Shown piece after piece: positions 26,116 through 35,163 of a stretch of DNA of 64,000 nucleotides. The translations under genes were made by a program, and so were the position numbers. Within the stretch, counting starts at the first letter, position 1. The number at the start of each line of letters is the position of its first letter. Below the pieces are notes generated by a model. It ran no database searches. It saw nothing but the letters and a program-made list of their open reading frames with translations, and was not told where the DNA came from. Origin of the DNA: Streptomyces parvulus (GTDB lineage Bacteria; Actinomycetota; Actinomycetes; Streptomycetales; Streptomycetaceae); the NCBI RefSeq assembly GCF_014648855.1, contig NZ_BMRX01000002.1, positions 124,001-188,000 of the forward strand, read 5' to 3'.

Positions 26116-27054
26116 ATGACGACCCTGACGGAAGCCGACGCGCTCGACGGTCTGCGCGACGCGCTCGGCCTGCTCAAGGACCGCGAGCAGGTGGCCGAAC
26201 GGCTGCTCGACTCGTCCGCCAAGCACTCCTTCGACCCGGACAAGGAGCTGGACTGGGACGCGCCGTTCGAGGACGGCAAGTGGTTCTGGCCGCCGGAGCT
26301 GGTGTCGCTGTACGACACCCCGATGTGGAAGCGGATGAGCGAGGAGCAGCGCATCGTGCTCTCCCAGCACGAGGCCGCGGCCCTCGCCTCGCTCGGCATC
26401 TGGTTCGAGCTGATCCTCATGCAGCTCCTGGTGCGGCACATCTACGACAAGGCCGCGACGAGCGCCCACGTGCGCTACGCGCTGACCGAGATCGAGGACG
26501 AGTGCCGGCACTCGAAGATGTTCGCCCGGCTGATAACCCGCGGCGAGACGCCCTGGTACCCGGTGAGCCCGGCCCACCAGCACCTCGGCCGCCTCTTCAA
26601 GACGATCTCGACCACGCCCGGCTCCTTCACAGCCACCCTGCTCGGCGAGGAGGTCCTGGACTGGATGCAGCGCCTGACCTTCCCCGACGAGCGGATCCAG
26701 CCGCTGGTGCGGGGCGTCACACGCATCCACGTCGTGGAGGAGGCCCGGCACGTGCGCTACGCCCGTGAGGAACTGCGCCGCCAGATGGTGACGGCCCCGA
26801 AGTGGTCGCAGGAGTTCACCCGGATCACCTCCGGCGAGTTCGCCCGCGTCTTCTCCGTCGCCTTCGTCAACCCCGAGGTCTACACGAACGTGGGCCTCGA
26901 CCGGCGCGAGGCGCTGGCGCAGGTCAAGGCCAGCGGCCACCGCAAGGAGATCATGCAGACCGGCGCGAAGCGGCTCACCGACTTCCTGGACGACATCGGG
27001 GTGCTGCGGGGCGTCGGGCGGCGGCTGTGGAGGTCGTCGGGGCTGCTGGCCTAG
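26116..27054 (+). CDS. AurF-like diiron N-oxygenase family protein
   Basis: 312 residues of the p-aminobenzoate N-oxygenase AurF family. Candidate iron ligands form the usual ferritin-like set: SQHEAAALASLG, TEIEDECRHSKMF and GEEVLDWMQR with VVEEARHVRYAREEL. The substrate is unknown; relatives oxidise aryl amines or act on lipids. The start is ATG with GAGGTGGGA upstream. A TTGACG box (26034-26039) with CATAAG about 20 bases later is a possible promoter. A TetR gene follows 52 bases downstream on the same strand and may control it. Confidence 0.82.
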   Translation: MTTLTEADALDGLRDALGLLKDREQVAERLLDSSAKHSFDPDKELDWDAPFEDGKWFWPPELVSLYDTPMWKRMSEEQRIVLSQHEAAALASLGIWFELILMQLLVRHIYDKAATSAHVRYALTEIEDECRHSKMFARLITRGETPWYPVSPAHQHLGRLFKTISTTPGSFTATLLGEEVLDWMQRLTFPDERIQPLVRGVTRIHVVEEARHVRYAREELRRQMVTAPKWSQEFTRITSGEFARVFSVAFVNPEVYTNVGLDRREALAQVKASGHRKEIMQTGAKRLTDFLDDIGVLRGVGRRLWRSSGLLA

Positions 27055-27106
27055 CTGTGACGCTCGCGTGAAGGGCGTGGGGGGCATGCGGGTTACGCTG
27101 CGGTTC

Positions 27107-27760
27107 ATGACCCCGCAGGCTCCCACCCCCGCTTACCGCCGGCTCAGCGTCGAGGAGCGCCGCGTCCAGTTGCTGGAGGCGGCGCTCGCGCTCTTCGCGC
27201 ACCGGGCGCCGGAGGAGGTCTCCCTGGACGACGTGGCCGAGCAGGCCGGGGTCTCGCGGCCGCTGGTGTACCGGTACTTCCCGGGCGGCAAGCAGCAGCT
27301 GTACGAGGCCGCGCTGCGGTCGGCCGCCGACGAGCTGCGGCTGTGCTTCGACGAACCCCGCGAGGGACCGCTGCTGGCCCGGCTGTCCCGGGCGCTCGAC
27401 CGCTACCTGGCCTTCGTCGACCAGCACGACACCGGCTTCAGCGCGCTGCTGCGCGGGGGCAGCGTGGCGGAGACCTCCCGCACCTCCTCCATCGTGGACG
27501 GAGTGCGCCGGGCCGCCGCCGAGCACATCATGAGCCACCTGGCCGTGACCGACCCCGGCCCCCGGCTGCGGATGACGGTCCGGATGTGGATCACGGCGGT
27601 GGAGGCGGCCTCGCTGATCTGGCTGGACGAGGACAAGCAGCCGCCCCTCAACGAGCTGCGGGACTGGCTGGTGGAGCAGTTCCTGGCCGTCCTGACGGTC
27701 ACCGCGCGGCGCGACGCGCAGACCGCTGCGCTGGTCGAGGCGCTGGCGGCGGACATCTGA
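27107..27760 (+). CDS. TetR-family transcriptional regulator
   Basis: 217 residues. N-terminal helix-turn-helix: RRVQLLEAALALFAHRAPEEVSLDDVAEQAGVSRPLVYRYFPGGKQ, followed by an all-helical ligand domain. The likely target is the preceding AurF-like gene and its own promoter (inference from adjacency). TACGCT lies 9 bases upstream of the ATG at 27107 with no ribosome site between them, so the mRNA may be leaderless; the ATG at 27086 is the alternative start. Confidence 0.88.
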   Translation: MTPQAPTPAYRRLSVEERRVQLLEAALALFAHRAPEEVSLDDVAEQAGVSRPLVYRYFPGGKQQLYEAALRSAADELRLCFDEPREGPLLARLSRALDRYLAFVDQHDTGFSALLRGGSVAETSRTSSIVDGVRRAAAEHIMSHLAVTDPGPRLRMTVRMWITAVEAASLIWLDEDKQPPLNELRDWLVEQFLAVLTVTARRDAQTAALVEALAADI

Positions 27761-27791
27761 CAGTGCCGCGCCGATCGCCGACACTGGTGCC

Positions 27792-28115
27792 GTGAAGAGC
27801 GAAGACACCCCCTTCGAGGGCGGCCCGATGGACGGGCGGGTGCTGCCCGTCCTGGTCGGCATGACCGGTCACCCGCCGAAGACCTACCGCATCCCGGTCC
27901 CCGGCCCGGACGGCGGCCCGCCCACGGTGCTGGTCTACCGGCGGGTGCCCCGCGCCGGCCGCGGCGGCCTGGGGTTCGCCCGCTGGAAGTACGCCTACGA
28001 CCCCGAGGGCGGCCGCGGCTCCGGCCGCAGGTGGCCCTGGTCGGGCCCGAGGAGGGGGCGAGCCGCCGATCCAGACGCCACGCCGCGCGGCAAGCCGGAC
28101 GACGCCGACGGGTGA
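27792..28115 (+). CDS. Small conserved hypothetical protein
   Basis: 107 residues. The N-terminal half is ordered-looking (VLPVLVGMTGHPPKTYRIPVPGPDGGPPTVLVYRRVP ending WKYAYDP), the C-terminal half Arg/Gly-rich and probably disordered. There is no Shine-Dalgarno before the GTG, and GACACT 7 bases upstream suggests a leaderless transcript. No function can be assigned. It lies between the TetR gene and the NlpC/P60 gene. Confidence 0.6.
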   Translation: MKSEDTPFEGGPMDGRVLPVLVGMTGHPPKTYRIPVPGPDGGPPTVLVYRRVPRAGRGGLGFARWKYAYDPEGGRGSGRRWPWSGPRRGRAADPDATPRGKPDDADG

Positions 28116-28218
28116 TCCCGTTGCGCCGAACCGCGCACACTCGGCGCGCGGACCCGGCGGGCACGCCACAGGCTCGCGGTGCGGAGCGGACCCGCCGCTG
28201 CGCAGCGGAGGTGATGAC

Positions 28219-29382
28219 GTGTCAGGAAGGCTTCTGCGCCTGGTGTGTACGGCGGCGATGGCGGCCGGGCTCGCCCTGGCGCCCGGCCCCGCCGCGGCCG
28301 AACCGGAACCGGCCGGGGCCACCGGCGACCGCACCCTCTCCGAGCTGCTGACGGACCTTCAGGAGGTCTACCGGGAGGCGGAGAAGGCCACCGAGACCTA
28401 CAACGGCACCGAGGTGCGGCTGACCCGGCAGCGGGCCGAGGTCCGGCGCCTGGAGGCCGAGCTGGCCCGTACCCGGCACTCGCTCAGCGACAGCCGGGGC
28501 GCGGCCGGCCGGCTGGCCCGGCAGCAGTACCAGAACAGCAGCAACCTCTCCCCCTACCTGCGGCTCCTGCTGGCCCGCGACCCCCAGCACGCGCTCGACC
28601 AGGGGCACGTGATCGGGCAGCTGGCCCGGGAACGGGCGGAGACGGTCGGCCGCCTGACCGGCGACACGAAGAAGGCCGACGAGCTGGCCAGGCGGGCACG
28701 CGCGGCCCTGGACGCGCAGCGCACCCTCGCCGGACGCCAGGTGCGCGAGCGCGACGACGTACGCGACCGGCTGCGCGCCGTCGAGGAGCTGCTCGCCTCC
28801 CTCGGCCCCGAGCAGCTGGCCGCGCTGGCGGAGTTCGAACGCGGCGGGATCGCCGACGCCCAGGAGCGGTTCATGGCGTCCGGCACGCTGGACGACGACG
28901 CCAAGCCGTCGGACGCGGGCGACCGGGCCGTGCGCTTCGCCGTGGAGCAGCTCGGCAAACCCTACGAGTGGGGCGCCGAGGGCCCGGCGGCGTACGACTG
29001 CTCGGGACTGACCTCGGTCGCCTGGGAGCGGGCCGGCACCCGCATCCCCCGCACCAGCCAGGAGCAGTGGGCCCGCCTGGACCGGGTGCCGCTGAGCGAA
29101 CTGCGCCCCGGCGACCTGGTCGTGTACTTCCCCGAGGCCACCCACGTGGCGATGTACCTGGGCGAGGGGAAGGTCGTCCAGGCGCCCCGGCCGGGTGCGG
29201 CGGTCAAGGTCTCCCCGATCGCCGCCAACCCGGTCCTGGGCGCCGTACGCCCCGACCCCGCGGGCGAGCCCCTGGCGCGGTACGCCCCGCCGACGCTCCC
29301 GGCGGGGGCGGCGGACGGGTCGGACGAGGGCTACGCCGCCGCCTACGCGCCGGCCGGCGCCCCCGAGATCTCGGCGAGGTAG
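28219..29382 (+). CDS. Secreted NlpC/P60 peptidoglycan endopeptidase
   Basis: 387 residues. Signal peptide (about 1-27, AAA-EPE), a long coiled coil (about 40-205) like RipA-type hydrolases, then the NlpC/P60 domain (about 230-350) with Cys261 in YDCSGL, His309 in ATHVAMYLG and a third residue around QAPRPG. It cleaves peptide stems in the wall, and the coiled coil may hold it inactive or target it. GGAGG precedes the GTG start. Its last 40 bases overlap the 3' end of the convergent flavin monooxygenase gene. Confidence 0.9.
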   Translation: MSGRLLRLVCTAAMAAGLALAPGPAAAEPEPAGATGDRTLSELLTDLQEVYREAEKATETYNGTEVRLTRQRAEVRRLEAELARTRHSLSDSRGAAGRLARQQYQNSSNLSPYLRLLLARDPQHALDQGHVIGQLARERAETVGRLTGDTKKADELARRARAALDAQRTLAGRQVRERDDVRDRLRAVEELLASLGPEQLAALAEFERGGIADAQERFMASGTLDDDAKPSDAGDRAVRFAVEQLGKPYEWGAEGPAAYDCSGLTSVAWERAGTRIPRTSQEQWARLDRVPLSELRPGDLVVYFPEATHVAMYLGEGKVVQAPRPGAAVKVSPIAANPVLGAVRPDPAGEPLARYAPPTLPAGAADGSDEGYAAAYAPAGAPEISAR

Positions 29383-30608
29383 GCCCCGGTCTTCTCCGGC
29401 TCGTAGAAGAAGTTCTCGAAGTCGGACGGGTCGTTGAAGCCGTTGGCGAACCGGTCGGCGGCGGGCTGGAGCTGACCGGCGGCGCCGATCAGGTTCAGGA
29501 TGTGCTCCGGCGGCGGGGCGAGCATGGCGTTCGTCCACTTGGTGACGTGCTGGGCGGTCTGCCAGTACCGCTCGAAGGTGCCCCGCATCCAGGCCTCGTC
29601 GAACTCCGCGTCGCCGTGCTCCAGGATCGACGCGAGGTAGGCGGCGGCGCACTTGGAGGCGGAGTTGGAGCCCTGGCCGGTGATCGGGTCGTTGGCGACG
29701 ACCACGTCGGCCACGCCGAGCACCAGCCCGCCGCCGGGGAGCCGGCCGATCGGGTTGCGGACGGTGGGGGCGTAGCGGCCGGCCAGCGTGCCGCCGGCGT
29801 CGGTCAGCTCGACCTTGGTGGCCCGGGCGTACTCCCAGGGCACGAACTTCTCCATGAGTTCCAGGGTCAGGGAGAGGTGCTCGGCCGGATCCTTGACGTC
29901 CTTGAAGGCGTCCAGCGGGCCGCCGGGTATGCCCTCCCAGAACAGGATGTCCGCGCGGCCGGAGGTGGTGAACGTCGGCATGATGAACAGCTCGCCGACG
30001 CCGGGGACCAGGTTGCAGCGGACGGCCTCGGTGCCGGGGTGCTCCGGGCGCGGGCCCAGGCCGTGGACGTAGGCCACCGCGAGCGCGCGCTGCGGCTCGC
30101 TGTACGGGGAGCGGGAGGCGTCGCGGCCGAACATCTGGACCAGCTCGCCCTTGCCCGCCGAGACGAGCACCAGGTCGTAGGCGCGGGAGAAGTAGTCGAG
30201 GTCGCCGACGGCGGCGCCGTGGATGACCAGCTGGCCGCCGCGCTGGGCGAACGTCTCCATCCAGCCGGCCATCTTCACCCGCTGGTCGACCGACTGGGCG
30301 AAGCCGTCGAGCCGGCCCAGCCAGTCGATCGCGCGCTGCGAGGGGCCCGGGTCGAAGGAGCCGGGGGCGGCCACCGAGACGCCGAGTCCCTCGATCTTCG
30401 GGGCCTGCGACTCCCAGAAGTTCAGCTGGAGGTCGCGCTCGTGCTGGAGTGCCGTGTGGAACATGCACTGCGTCGACATGACCCGGCCGGTACGGATCTC
30501 GTCCGCGGTCCGGTTGGACATCAGGGTGACCTCGTAGCCGTGCGACTGGAGGCCGAGGGCGAGCTGGAGACCGGACTGGCCGGCTCCCACGACGAGTATC
30601 TTCCGCAT
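29343..30608 (-). CDS. StyA-like (styrene/indole) flavin monooxygenase in a conservon operon
   Basis: 421 residues resembling the oxygenase component of two-component styrene/indole monooxygenases: VGAGQSGLQLALGL at 7-20, RTGRVMSTQCMFHTAL, and the FAD-pyrophosphate segment DPITGQGSNSASKCAAAYLASI. The enzymes need FADH2 from a separate reductase (StyB type), which is not present here. It starts 14 bases after the GTPase stop, so it is the fifth gene of the conservon. Many conservons end in cytochrome P450 genes; a flavin oxygenase in that slot is notable. The substrate is unknown. Confidence 0.8.
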   Translation of the reverse strand: MRKILVVGAGQSGLQLALGLQSHGYEVTLMSNRTADEIRTGRVMSTQCMFHTALQHERDLQLNFWESQAPKIEGLGVSVAAPGSFDPGPSQRAIDWLGRLDGFAQSVDQRVKMAGWMETFAQRGGQLVIHGAAVGDLDYFSRAYDLVLVSAGKGELVQMFGRDASRSPYSEPQRALAVAYVHGLGPRPEHPGTEAVRCNLVPGVGELFIMPTFTTSGRADILFWEGIPGGPLDAFKDVKDPAEHLSLTLELMEKFVPWEYARATKVELTDAGGTLAGRYAPTVRNPIGRLPGGGLVLGVADVVVANDPITGQGSNSASKCAAAYLASILEHGDAEFDEAWMRGTFERYWQTAQHVTKWTNAMLAPPPEHILNLIGAAGQLQPAADRFANGFNDPSDFENFFYEPEKTGAYLAEISGAPAGA

Positions 30609-30622
30609 GCGGTTTCCGACTC

Positions 30623-31264
30623 CTACTCGGGGGTTTCGTCGAGCGCGTGGCCCACGAGGGACAAGAGGGTCTCGATGGCCGAGATCCGACGGCGCGCATC
30701 CATGATCATTACAGGTATGTGCGCGGGGATCGTCAGCGCCTCCCGTACGTCCTCCGCCCCGAACACCTCGCTGCCGTCGAAGTGGTTCACGGCGACGACG
30801 TAGGGCAGCCCGCAGCTCTCGAAGTAGTCGAGGGCCGGGAAGCAGTCCTTCAGACGGCGGGTGTCGGCCAGCACGACGGCGCCGATCGCGCCGCGCACCA
30901 GGTCGTCCCACATGAACCAGAACCGCTGCTGGCCCGGCGTGCCGAACAGGTAGAGCACCAGGTCGTCGTCGAGCGTGATGCGGCCGAAGTCCATGGCCAC
31001 GGTGGTGGTGAGCTTGCCCGGGGTGGCGGTGAGGTCGTCGGTCTCCTCGCTCGCCTCGGTCATCAGCGCCTCGGTCTGCAGGGGCGTGATCTCCGAGACG
31101 GCGGTGACCAGGGTGGTCTTGCCGACCCCGAACCCGCCCGCCACCACGATCTTGGTGGCGACGGGCGCGCGGGTGCGGTCCGTCTGCCAGGGCTGCACGG
31201 GCTCGTCGGGGTCGACGAGCGGGGGGACGCCGGAGGCGGCGGCGTCAGAGACGACGGAGTCCAC
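30623..31264 (-). CDS. cvnD: Conservon small GTPase (CvnD, MglA/Rab-like)
   Basis: 213 residues. P-loop GGFGVGKTTL, switch region with TTTVAMDFGRI, GTPGQ (G3) and NHFD in place of NKxD (G4). The GTG start overlaps the end of the DUF742 gene by 20 bases, with AAAGGG upstream. In S. coelicolor conservons, CvnA-D form a membrane-associated complex resembling eukaryotic G-protein signalling (established). GTP binding looks intact. Confidence 0.93.
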   Translation of the reverse strand: MDSVVSDAAASGVPPLVDPDEPVQPWQTDRTRAPVATKIVVAGGFGVGKTTLVTAVSEITPLQTEALMTEASEETDDLTATPGKLTTTVAMDFGRITLDDDLVLYLFGTPGQQRFWFMWDDLVRGAIGAVVLADTRRLKDCFPALDYFESCGLPYVVAVNHFDGSEVFGAEDVREALTIPAHIPVMIMDARRRISAIETLLSLVGHALDETPE

Positions 31265-31685
31265 TGAGCACCCTTTCGAGCAGAGCGCGGTCCGGGCGGC
31301 CCGTGCCGTGGCCGGTCCCGGTGCCGTACACACGGATCTTTCCCTGGTCCGCCAGGTCGCTGAGGAGCACGCGGACCACGCCGAGCGGCATCTTCAGCAG
31401 CGCGGCGATCTCGGCCACCGTACGCATACGGCGGCACAGTTCGACGATGGCCCGCATCTCCGGCATCACGCGGGAGGTGAGGCCGCCGTTCGTCAGTTCC
31501 TTGCGCTCCTCGGCGGCTTCGAGCGCGGCGGTGCCGGCGGTGGCGCCGACGAACGTCTCGACGAGCAGGACGTGGCCGAAGCGGGTCCGGCCGCCGGTGA
31601 GCGAATAGGGGCGTACGCGGGCGGGTTTGCGGTCGGCGCCGCGTACGGGGAGGTGCCCCCGGCTGCTTCCGGGACTGCTGCTCAT
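31245..31685 (-). CDS. cvnC: Conservon DUF742 protein (CvnC)
   Basis: 146 residues. The DUF742 signature includes RVRPYSLTGGRT and ELTNGGL, followed by a winged-helix-like stretch VAEIAALLKMPLGVVRVLLSDLADQGKIRVY. Its ATG overlaps the roadblock gene stop (ATGA) and its end overlaps cvnD, so the order A-B-C-D is translationally linked throughout. Confidence 0.92.
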   Translation of the reverse strand: MSSSPGSSRGHLPVRGADRKPARVRPYSLTGGRTRFGHVLLVETFVGATAGTAALEAAEERKELTNGGLTSRVMPEMRAIVELCRRMRTVAEIAALLKMPLGVVRVLLSDLADQGKIRVYGTGTGHGTGRPDRALLERVLSGLRRL

Positions 31686-32221
31686 CGGGCGCTCCCCGTC
31701 GACTCGGACGACACAGAAGACTCAGACGGCTCAGACGACTCTGACTCCAGCGACTTCCGCAGCTCGGTGCGGAGTTCCGGGGTCAGGACATGGCCGGCGC
31801 GGCCGACGAAGAGCGCCATGTGGTACGCCACGACGCTCATGTCGCAGTCGGCGGAGCCGTGCACGCCGAGCAGCGAGCCGTCGCTGATCGACATCACGAA
31901 CAGGCTGCCCTCGTCCATCGCGACCATCGTGTGCTTGACCGTGCCGAAGTCCATCAGCCGGGCGGCGCCGATGGTCAGGCTGCCCACGCCGGAGACGACG
32001 GTGGCGAGGTCGGCGGCGGAGCCGCGCGGACCGGTGCGGGGCGTCTCCAGGCCCTGCCGGGCCTCCTCGTTGCGACCGGGGTCGGAGGAGAGGAGCAGGA
32101 GGCCGTCGGAGGAGACCACCGCGACCGATTGGATGCCGGGCACCTCCTCGACGAGGTTGGTCAGCAGCCAGTGGAGATTGCGGGCTTCACTGCTCAGTCC
32201 GAAGGTACTGGGCGCGGTCAA
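31682..32221 (-). CDS. cvnB: Conservon roadblock/LC7 protein (CvnB), probable TTG start
   Basis: 179 residues of the roadblock/LC7 fold (LHWLLTNLVEEVPGIQSVAVVSSDGLLLLSS ... MDEGSLFVMSISDGSLLGVHG). Such proteins stimulate or recruit the small GTPase. The only start near the domain is a TTG at 32221 overlapping the kinase stop (TTGA), with GGAGG eight bases upstream. The C-terminus is a Ser/Glu tail. The frame is open far upstream over the kinase gene, but that part is a shadow. Confidence 0.88.
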   Translation of the reverse strand: MTAPSTFGLSSEARNLHWLLTNLVEEVPGIQSVAVVSSDGLLLLSSDPGRNEEARQGLETPRTGPRGSAADLATVVSGVGSLTIGAARLMDFGTVKHTMVAMDEGSLFVMSISDGSLLGVHGSADCDMSVVAYHMALFVGRAGHVLTPELRTELRKSLESESSEPSESSVSSESTGSAR

Positions 32222-35163
32222 CTGCTTGCCTCCTCGACGGTGCCCCCCGTGGCTTCTTCGGTTGTGTCCCCCGCGGCGATCTCCGCCTCGACGTCGCGCC
32301 GGCCGGCCTCCGCCCCCTGGCGGAATCCTCCCAGACGGCGGCGGAGCGCCTCGGCGTCCACGGAGCCCGCGACGCGCGGCCGCGGGGCCGCGGCGGGGGT
32401 GCTGAGCTTCGGGGTCCGCTTGGGCAGACCCTTGTCGGTGACGGGTTCGGCCTCGTCCGGCGCGCGGTCGTGTGCGTCGGGGCCGACGGCGTACGGGTCG
32501 GCGGCGGGCTCCGGTGCGGCGGCCGGCCCGGGCGCGGCGGACGGCTCGGGCGCGGTCGGCTCCGGGCCGGGTGCGGTCCGGGACTCGGGCGGCCCCGCCT
32601 GGGCCGGGAGCAGCAGCGCCATGGTGGTGTCGTCGGGGAGGTCCCGGCCGGCGGCGGCCGGTGCTTCGGCGTCCCGGTCCGCGTCGGCGGTGTCCGCGCC
32701 CTCGGCGTCCGGTGCGGCCGGCGCCTCCCGCGGCTCCCGCTCGGACGCCGGTCCCGGCGCCGGCGCGGCGTCCGGGGTGGCCGGATCGTCGGCGAGGCCC
32801 GGCGCTGCGGGGGTGTCCGGCGTGGCGGCGGTGTCCTGCGGGCCGGTGGCATCCGCCTCCGCCTCCGCGCGCCGTACGGCCTCCTCCGCCGAGGCGACCA
32901 GGGGGTCCTCGCCGCGGGTGCGCTTCTCCGCCCGCCCGTGCAGGACGTTGGAGTTGGCCTCCGCGTCCGCGCCCGGCAGGGAGAAGGAACCGGTGCCGTC
33001 GGACACGGGCACCGTCGGGGCCAGCGCGGCCGGCGGGGCCGGTGCGAGCAGCGGGGCGGGCAGCACGACGACGGCCGCGACCCCGCCCTGCTTCTGCTCC
33101 CGCAGCCGCACGCGCGCCCCGTGCCGGTGGGCGAGCCGGGCGACCACGTAGAGGCCGAGCCCGAGACCGTCCTCGCCCTCCTGGTCGTACGGCGCCTGCG
33201 GGTCGAAGTCGGTGAGGCGGGCGTTGAGCCGCTGGAGCCGGTCGGTGGCCATGCCGATGCCCTCGTCCTGGACGGAGAGCATCACCTCGCCGTTCTCCAG
33301 CAGCCAGCCGGAGACCTCGACGGGCAGGTCGGGCGGCGAGAACGAGGTGGCGTTCTCCATGAGTTCGGCGAGCAGGTGGGACAGGTCGTCGGCGGCGAAC
33401 CCGGCCACGTGCGCGTGCGGCGGCAGCGCGGCGATGCGGACCCGCTCGTACCGCTCGATCTCGCTGACCGCGGCCCGGACCACGTCGACCAGCGGCACCG
33501 GGGAGGCGCTGTGCTGGACGTGCTCGGTGCCGGCCAGGACGAGGAGGTTCTCGCTGTGCCGGCGCATGACCGTGGCGAAGTGGTCGAGCTTGAACAGGGT
33601 GGACAGCCGGTCCGGGTCCTGCTCGCGCTCCTCCAGGCTCTCGATGACCGCGAGTTGCCGTTCGACCAGGCCGAGGGTGCGCAGCGCGAGGTTGACGAAG
33701 GTGGAGCCGATGCTCTTGCGCACCACCTCGAGGTGGGCGGCCGACTCGGTGAGTTCCGCGCGCAGTTCCTCGCGGGCGTCGGCCATCTTCTGGCGCTGGC
33801 CGACCAGGTGCTTGCGGTCGGACTCCAGCGTGTTGACCCGGGCGGCGAGCGTCGCGGCGTGCGCGTGCAGGGCGTTGACGGAGCGGACGACCTGGGCGAA
33901 CTCGTCGTTGCGGCCGGTGAAGGCGACCGGCTCCTCGGCGGCCGGGTCCTCCGCGCCGGCCAGCCGGGCCGAACCCCGGCGCAGCACCGACAGCGGGCGG
34001 GTGAGGGTGCGGGCCATGGCGGTGGCGATGCCGAGGGCGAGCAGGATCAGGGCGCCGAGGGCGGCGACCCGGATCTCCAGCGCGGTGACGTCGTCGTCGC
34101 GCAGCTGCTCCAGCGCCGTGGTGCGCTTCTCGTAGAGGGCGGACTCGGCACCGCGCATCGCGTCGACGCGGGCGGAGAGCGCGGCGTCCAGCCGCTTGGC
34201 GCTGGTGCCGAGGTCGTCGTCGGAGAGCGTCGGTTCGTCGGTGAGTCCGGCGAGGTACTTCTCGGCGGAGTTGACCTCGGGCCCGGCGACGGTGGCGTCG
34301 AAGCTGCTCCGGGCCTCCTTGGGGGCGCCCTCGCGGAAGTCGGCGAGGGCCGCGTCGGAGCGGACCCGGGCCTGCTGGGCGGCGGCGGCGAGCGCGTCGC
34401 GCTGCTCGGCGTCCGCGTCCGAGGAGCTGGTCCTCTCGGTCGGCAGGCCGGTGACCGGGTCGATGACCGTCTCGGTGCTGCTGGGCACGGCGAGCGCCGC
34501 GAGCAGCAGGCCCCGGGTGGCGGCGGCCTGCTGGACGGCGGTGTCCAGCTCGGCCAGCGCGTAGGCACCGGCGCCCGCACGGGGCGGCATCTCCTCGGCC
34601 AGCTCCTCGGCCAGGGCGTGGAGTTCGGTGACGGCCTCGGAGTACGCCTCGTGGGCCTCGAGGGCGGTGCTCTTGCCGGTGAGGGCGGCGCGGCGCAGGG
34701 CGGCGATGGCGTCCAGGTCCGCACGCAGGGAGGCGGGCGTGTCGGTGTCGGCGCGCAACTCCTCGACCTGCCGGTCCACTCGGGCGCTGCGCTGCTCGGA
34801 GGGCGCCTTGTCCTCGGGCCGGCCGGCGGCGATGTAGGGGGTGACCTCGTCGCGCTCGTCGGCGAGGGAGTGGGCGAGGCTGAGCGCGTCCTGGGTGCGT
34901 GCGGCGAGCGTCACCAGTTCCTGGGAGTCGTGCAGTTGCCCGGAGGCGGCCACCACCGAGGGGGTGCCGGCCGCGGCGACGGCGGCGGCCACGACCGCCA
35001 CGGCCACGATGAGGCGGTTGCGCACGTGGGTGGGGCGCCCCTTGCCGACGGGGGGTTCCGGCGGCGCGGGGGTGGAGGTGCCGGGGGTGCGCTCCGCGCT
35101 CCCCGCGGGGGCCGTCTGCTTGTCTGTGCGACGAGGCCGCGTCTTCTGCACCGGTGCTCGCAT
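32218..35163 (-). CDS. cvnA: Conservon sensor histidine kinase-like protein (CvnA)
   Basis: 981 residues: TM1 about 51-72, a large external nitrate-sensing-like helical domain (about 75-365), TM2 about 366-384, a HAMP-like segment, a dimerisation region with LFKLDHFATVMRRHSENLLVLAG, and a HATPase with ELMENATSFSPP, DEGIGM and GLGLGLYVVARLA. The last ~260 residues are Ala/Pro/Glu-rich and disordered. CvnA proteins act as the membrane receptor that signals through CvnB-D; classical phosphotransfer is not established. First gene of the operon. Confidence 0.92.
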   Translation of the reverse strand: MRAPVQKTRPRRTDKQTAPAGSAERTPGTSTPAPPEPPVGKGRPTHVRNRLIVAVAVVAAAVAAAGTPSVVAASGQLHDSQELVTLAARTQDALSLAHSLADERDEVTPYIAAGRPEDKAPSEQRSARVDRQVEELRADTDTPASLRADLDAIAALRRAALTGKSTALEAHEAYSEAVTELHALAEELAEEMPPRAGAGAYALAELDTAVQQAAATRGLLLAALAVPSSTETVIDPVTGLPTERTSSSDADAEQRDALAAAAQQARVRSDAALADFREGAPKEARSSFDATVAGPEVNSAEKYLAGLTDEPTLSDDDLGTSAKRLDAALSARVDAMRGAESALYEKRTTALEQLRDDDVTALEIRVAALGALILLALGIATAMARTLTRPLSVLRRGSARLAGAEDPAAEEPVAFTGRNDEFAQVVRSVNALHAHAATLAARVNTLESDRKHLVGQRQKMADAREELRAELTESAAHLEVVRKSIGSTFVNLALRTLGLVERQLAVIESLEEREQDPDRLSTLFKLDHFATVMRRHSENLLVLAGTEHVQHSASPVPLVDVVRAAVSEIERYERVRIAALPPHAHVAGFAADDLSHLLAELMENATSFSPPDLPVEVSGWLLENGEVMLSVQDEGIGMATDRLQRLNARLTDFDPQAPYDQEGEDGLGLGLYVVARLAHRHGARVRLREQKQGGVAAVVVLPAPLLAPAPPAALAPTVPVSDGTGSFSLPGADAEANSNVLHGRAEKRTRGEDPLVASAEEAVRRAEAEADATGPQDTAATPDTPAAPGLADDPATPDAAPAPGPASEREPREAPAAPDAEGADTADADRDAEAPAAAGRDLPDDTTMALLLPAQAGPPESRTAPGPEPTAPEPSAAPGPAAAPEPAADPYAVGPDAHDRAPDEAEPVTDKGLPKRTPKLSTPAAAPRPRVAGSVDAEALRRRLGGFRQGAEAGRRDVEAEIAAGDTTEEATGGTVEEASS

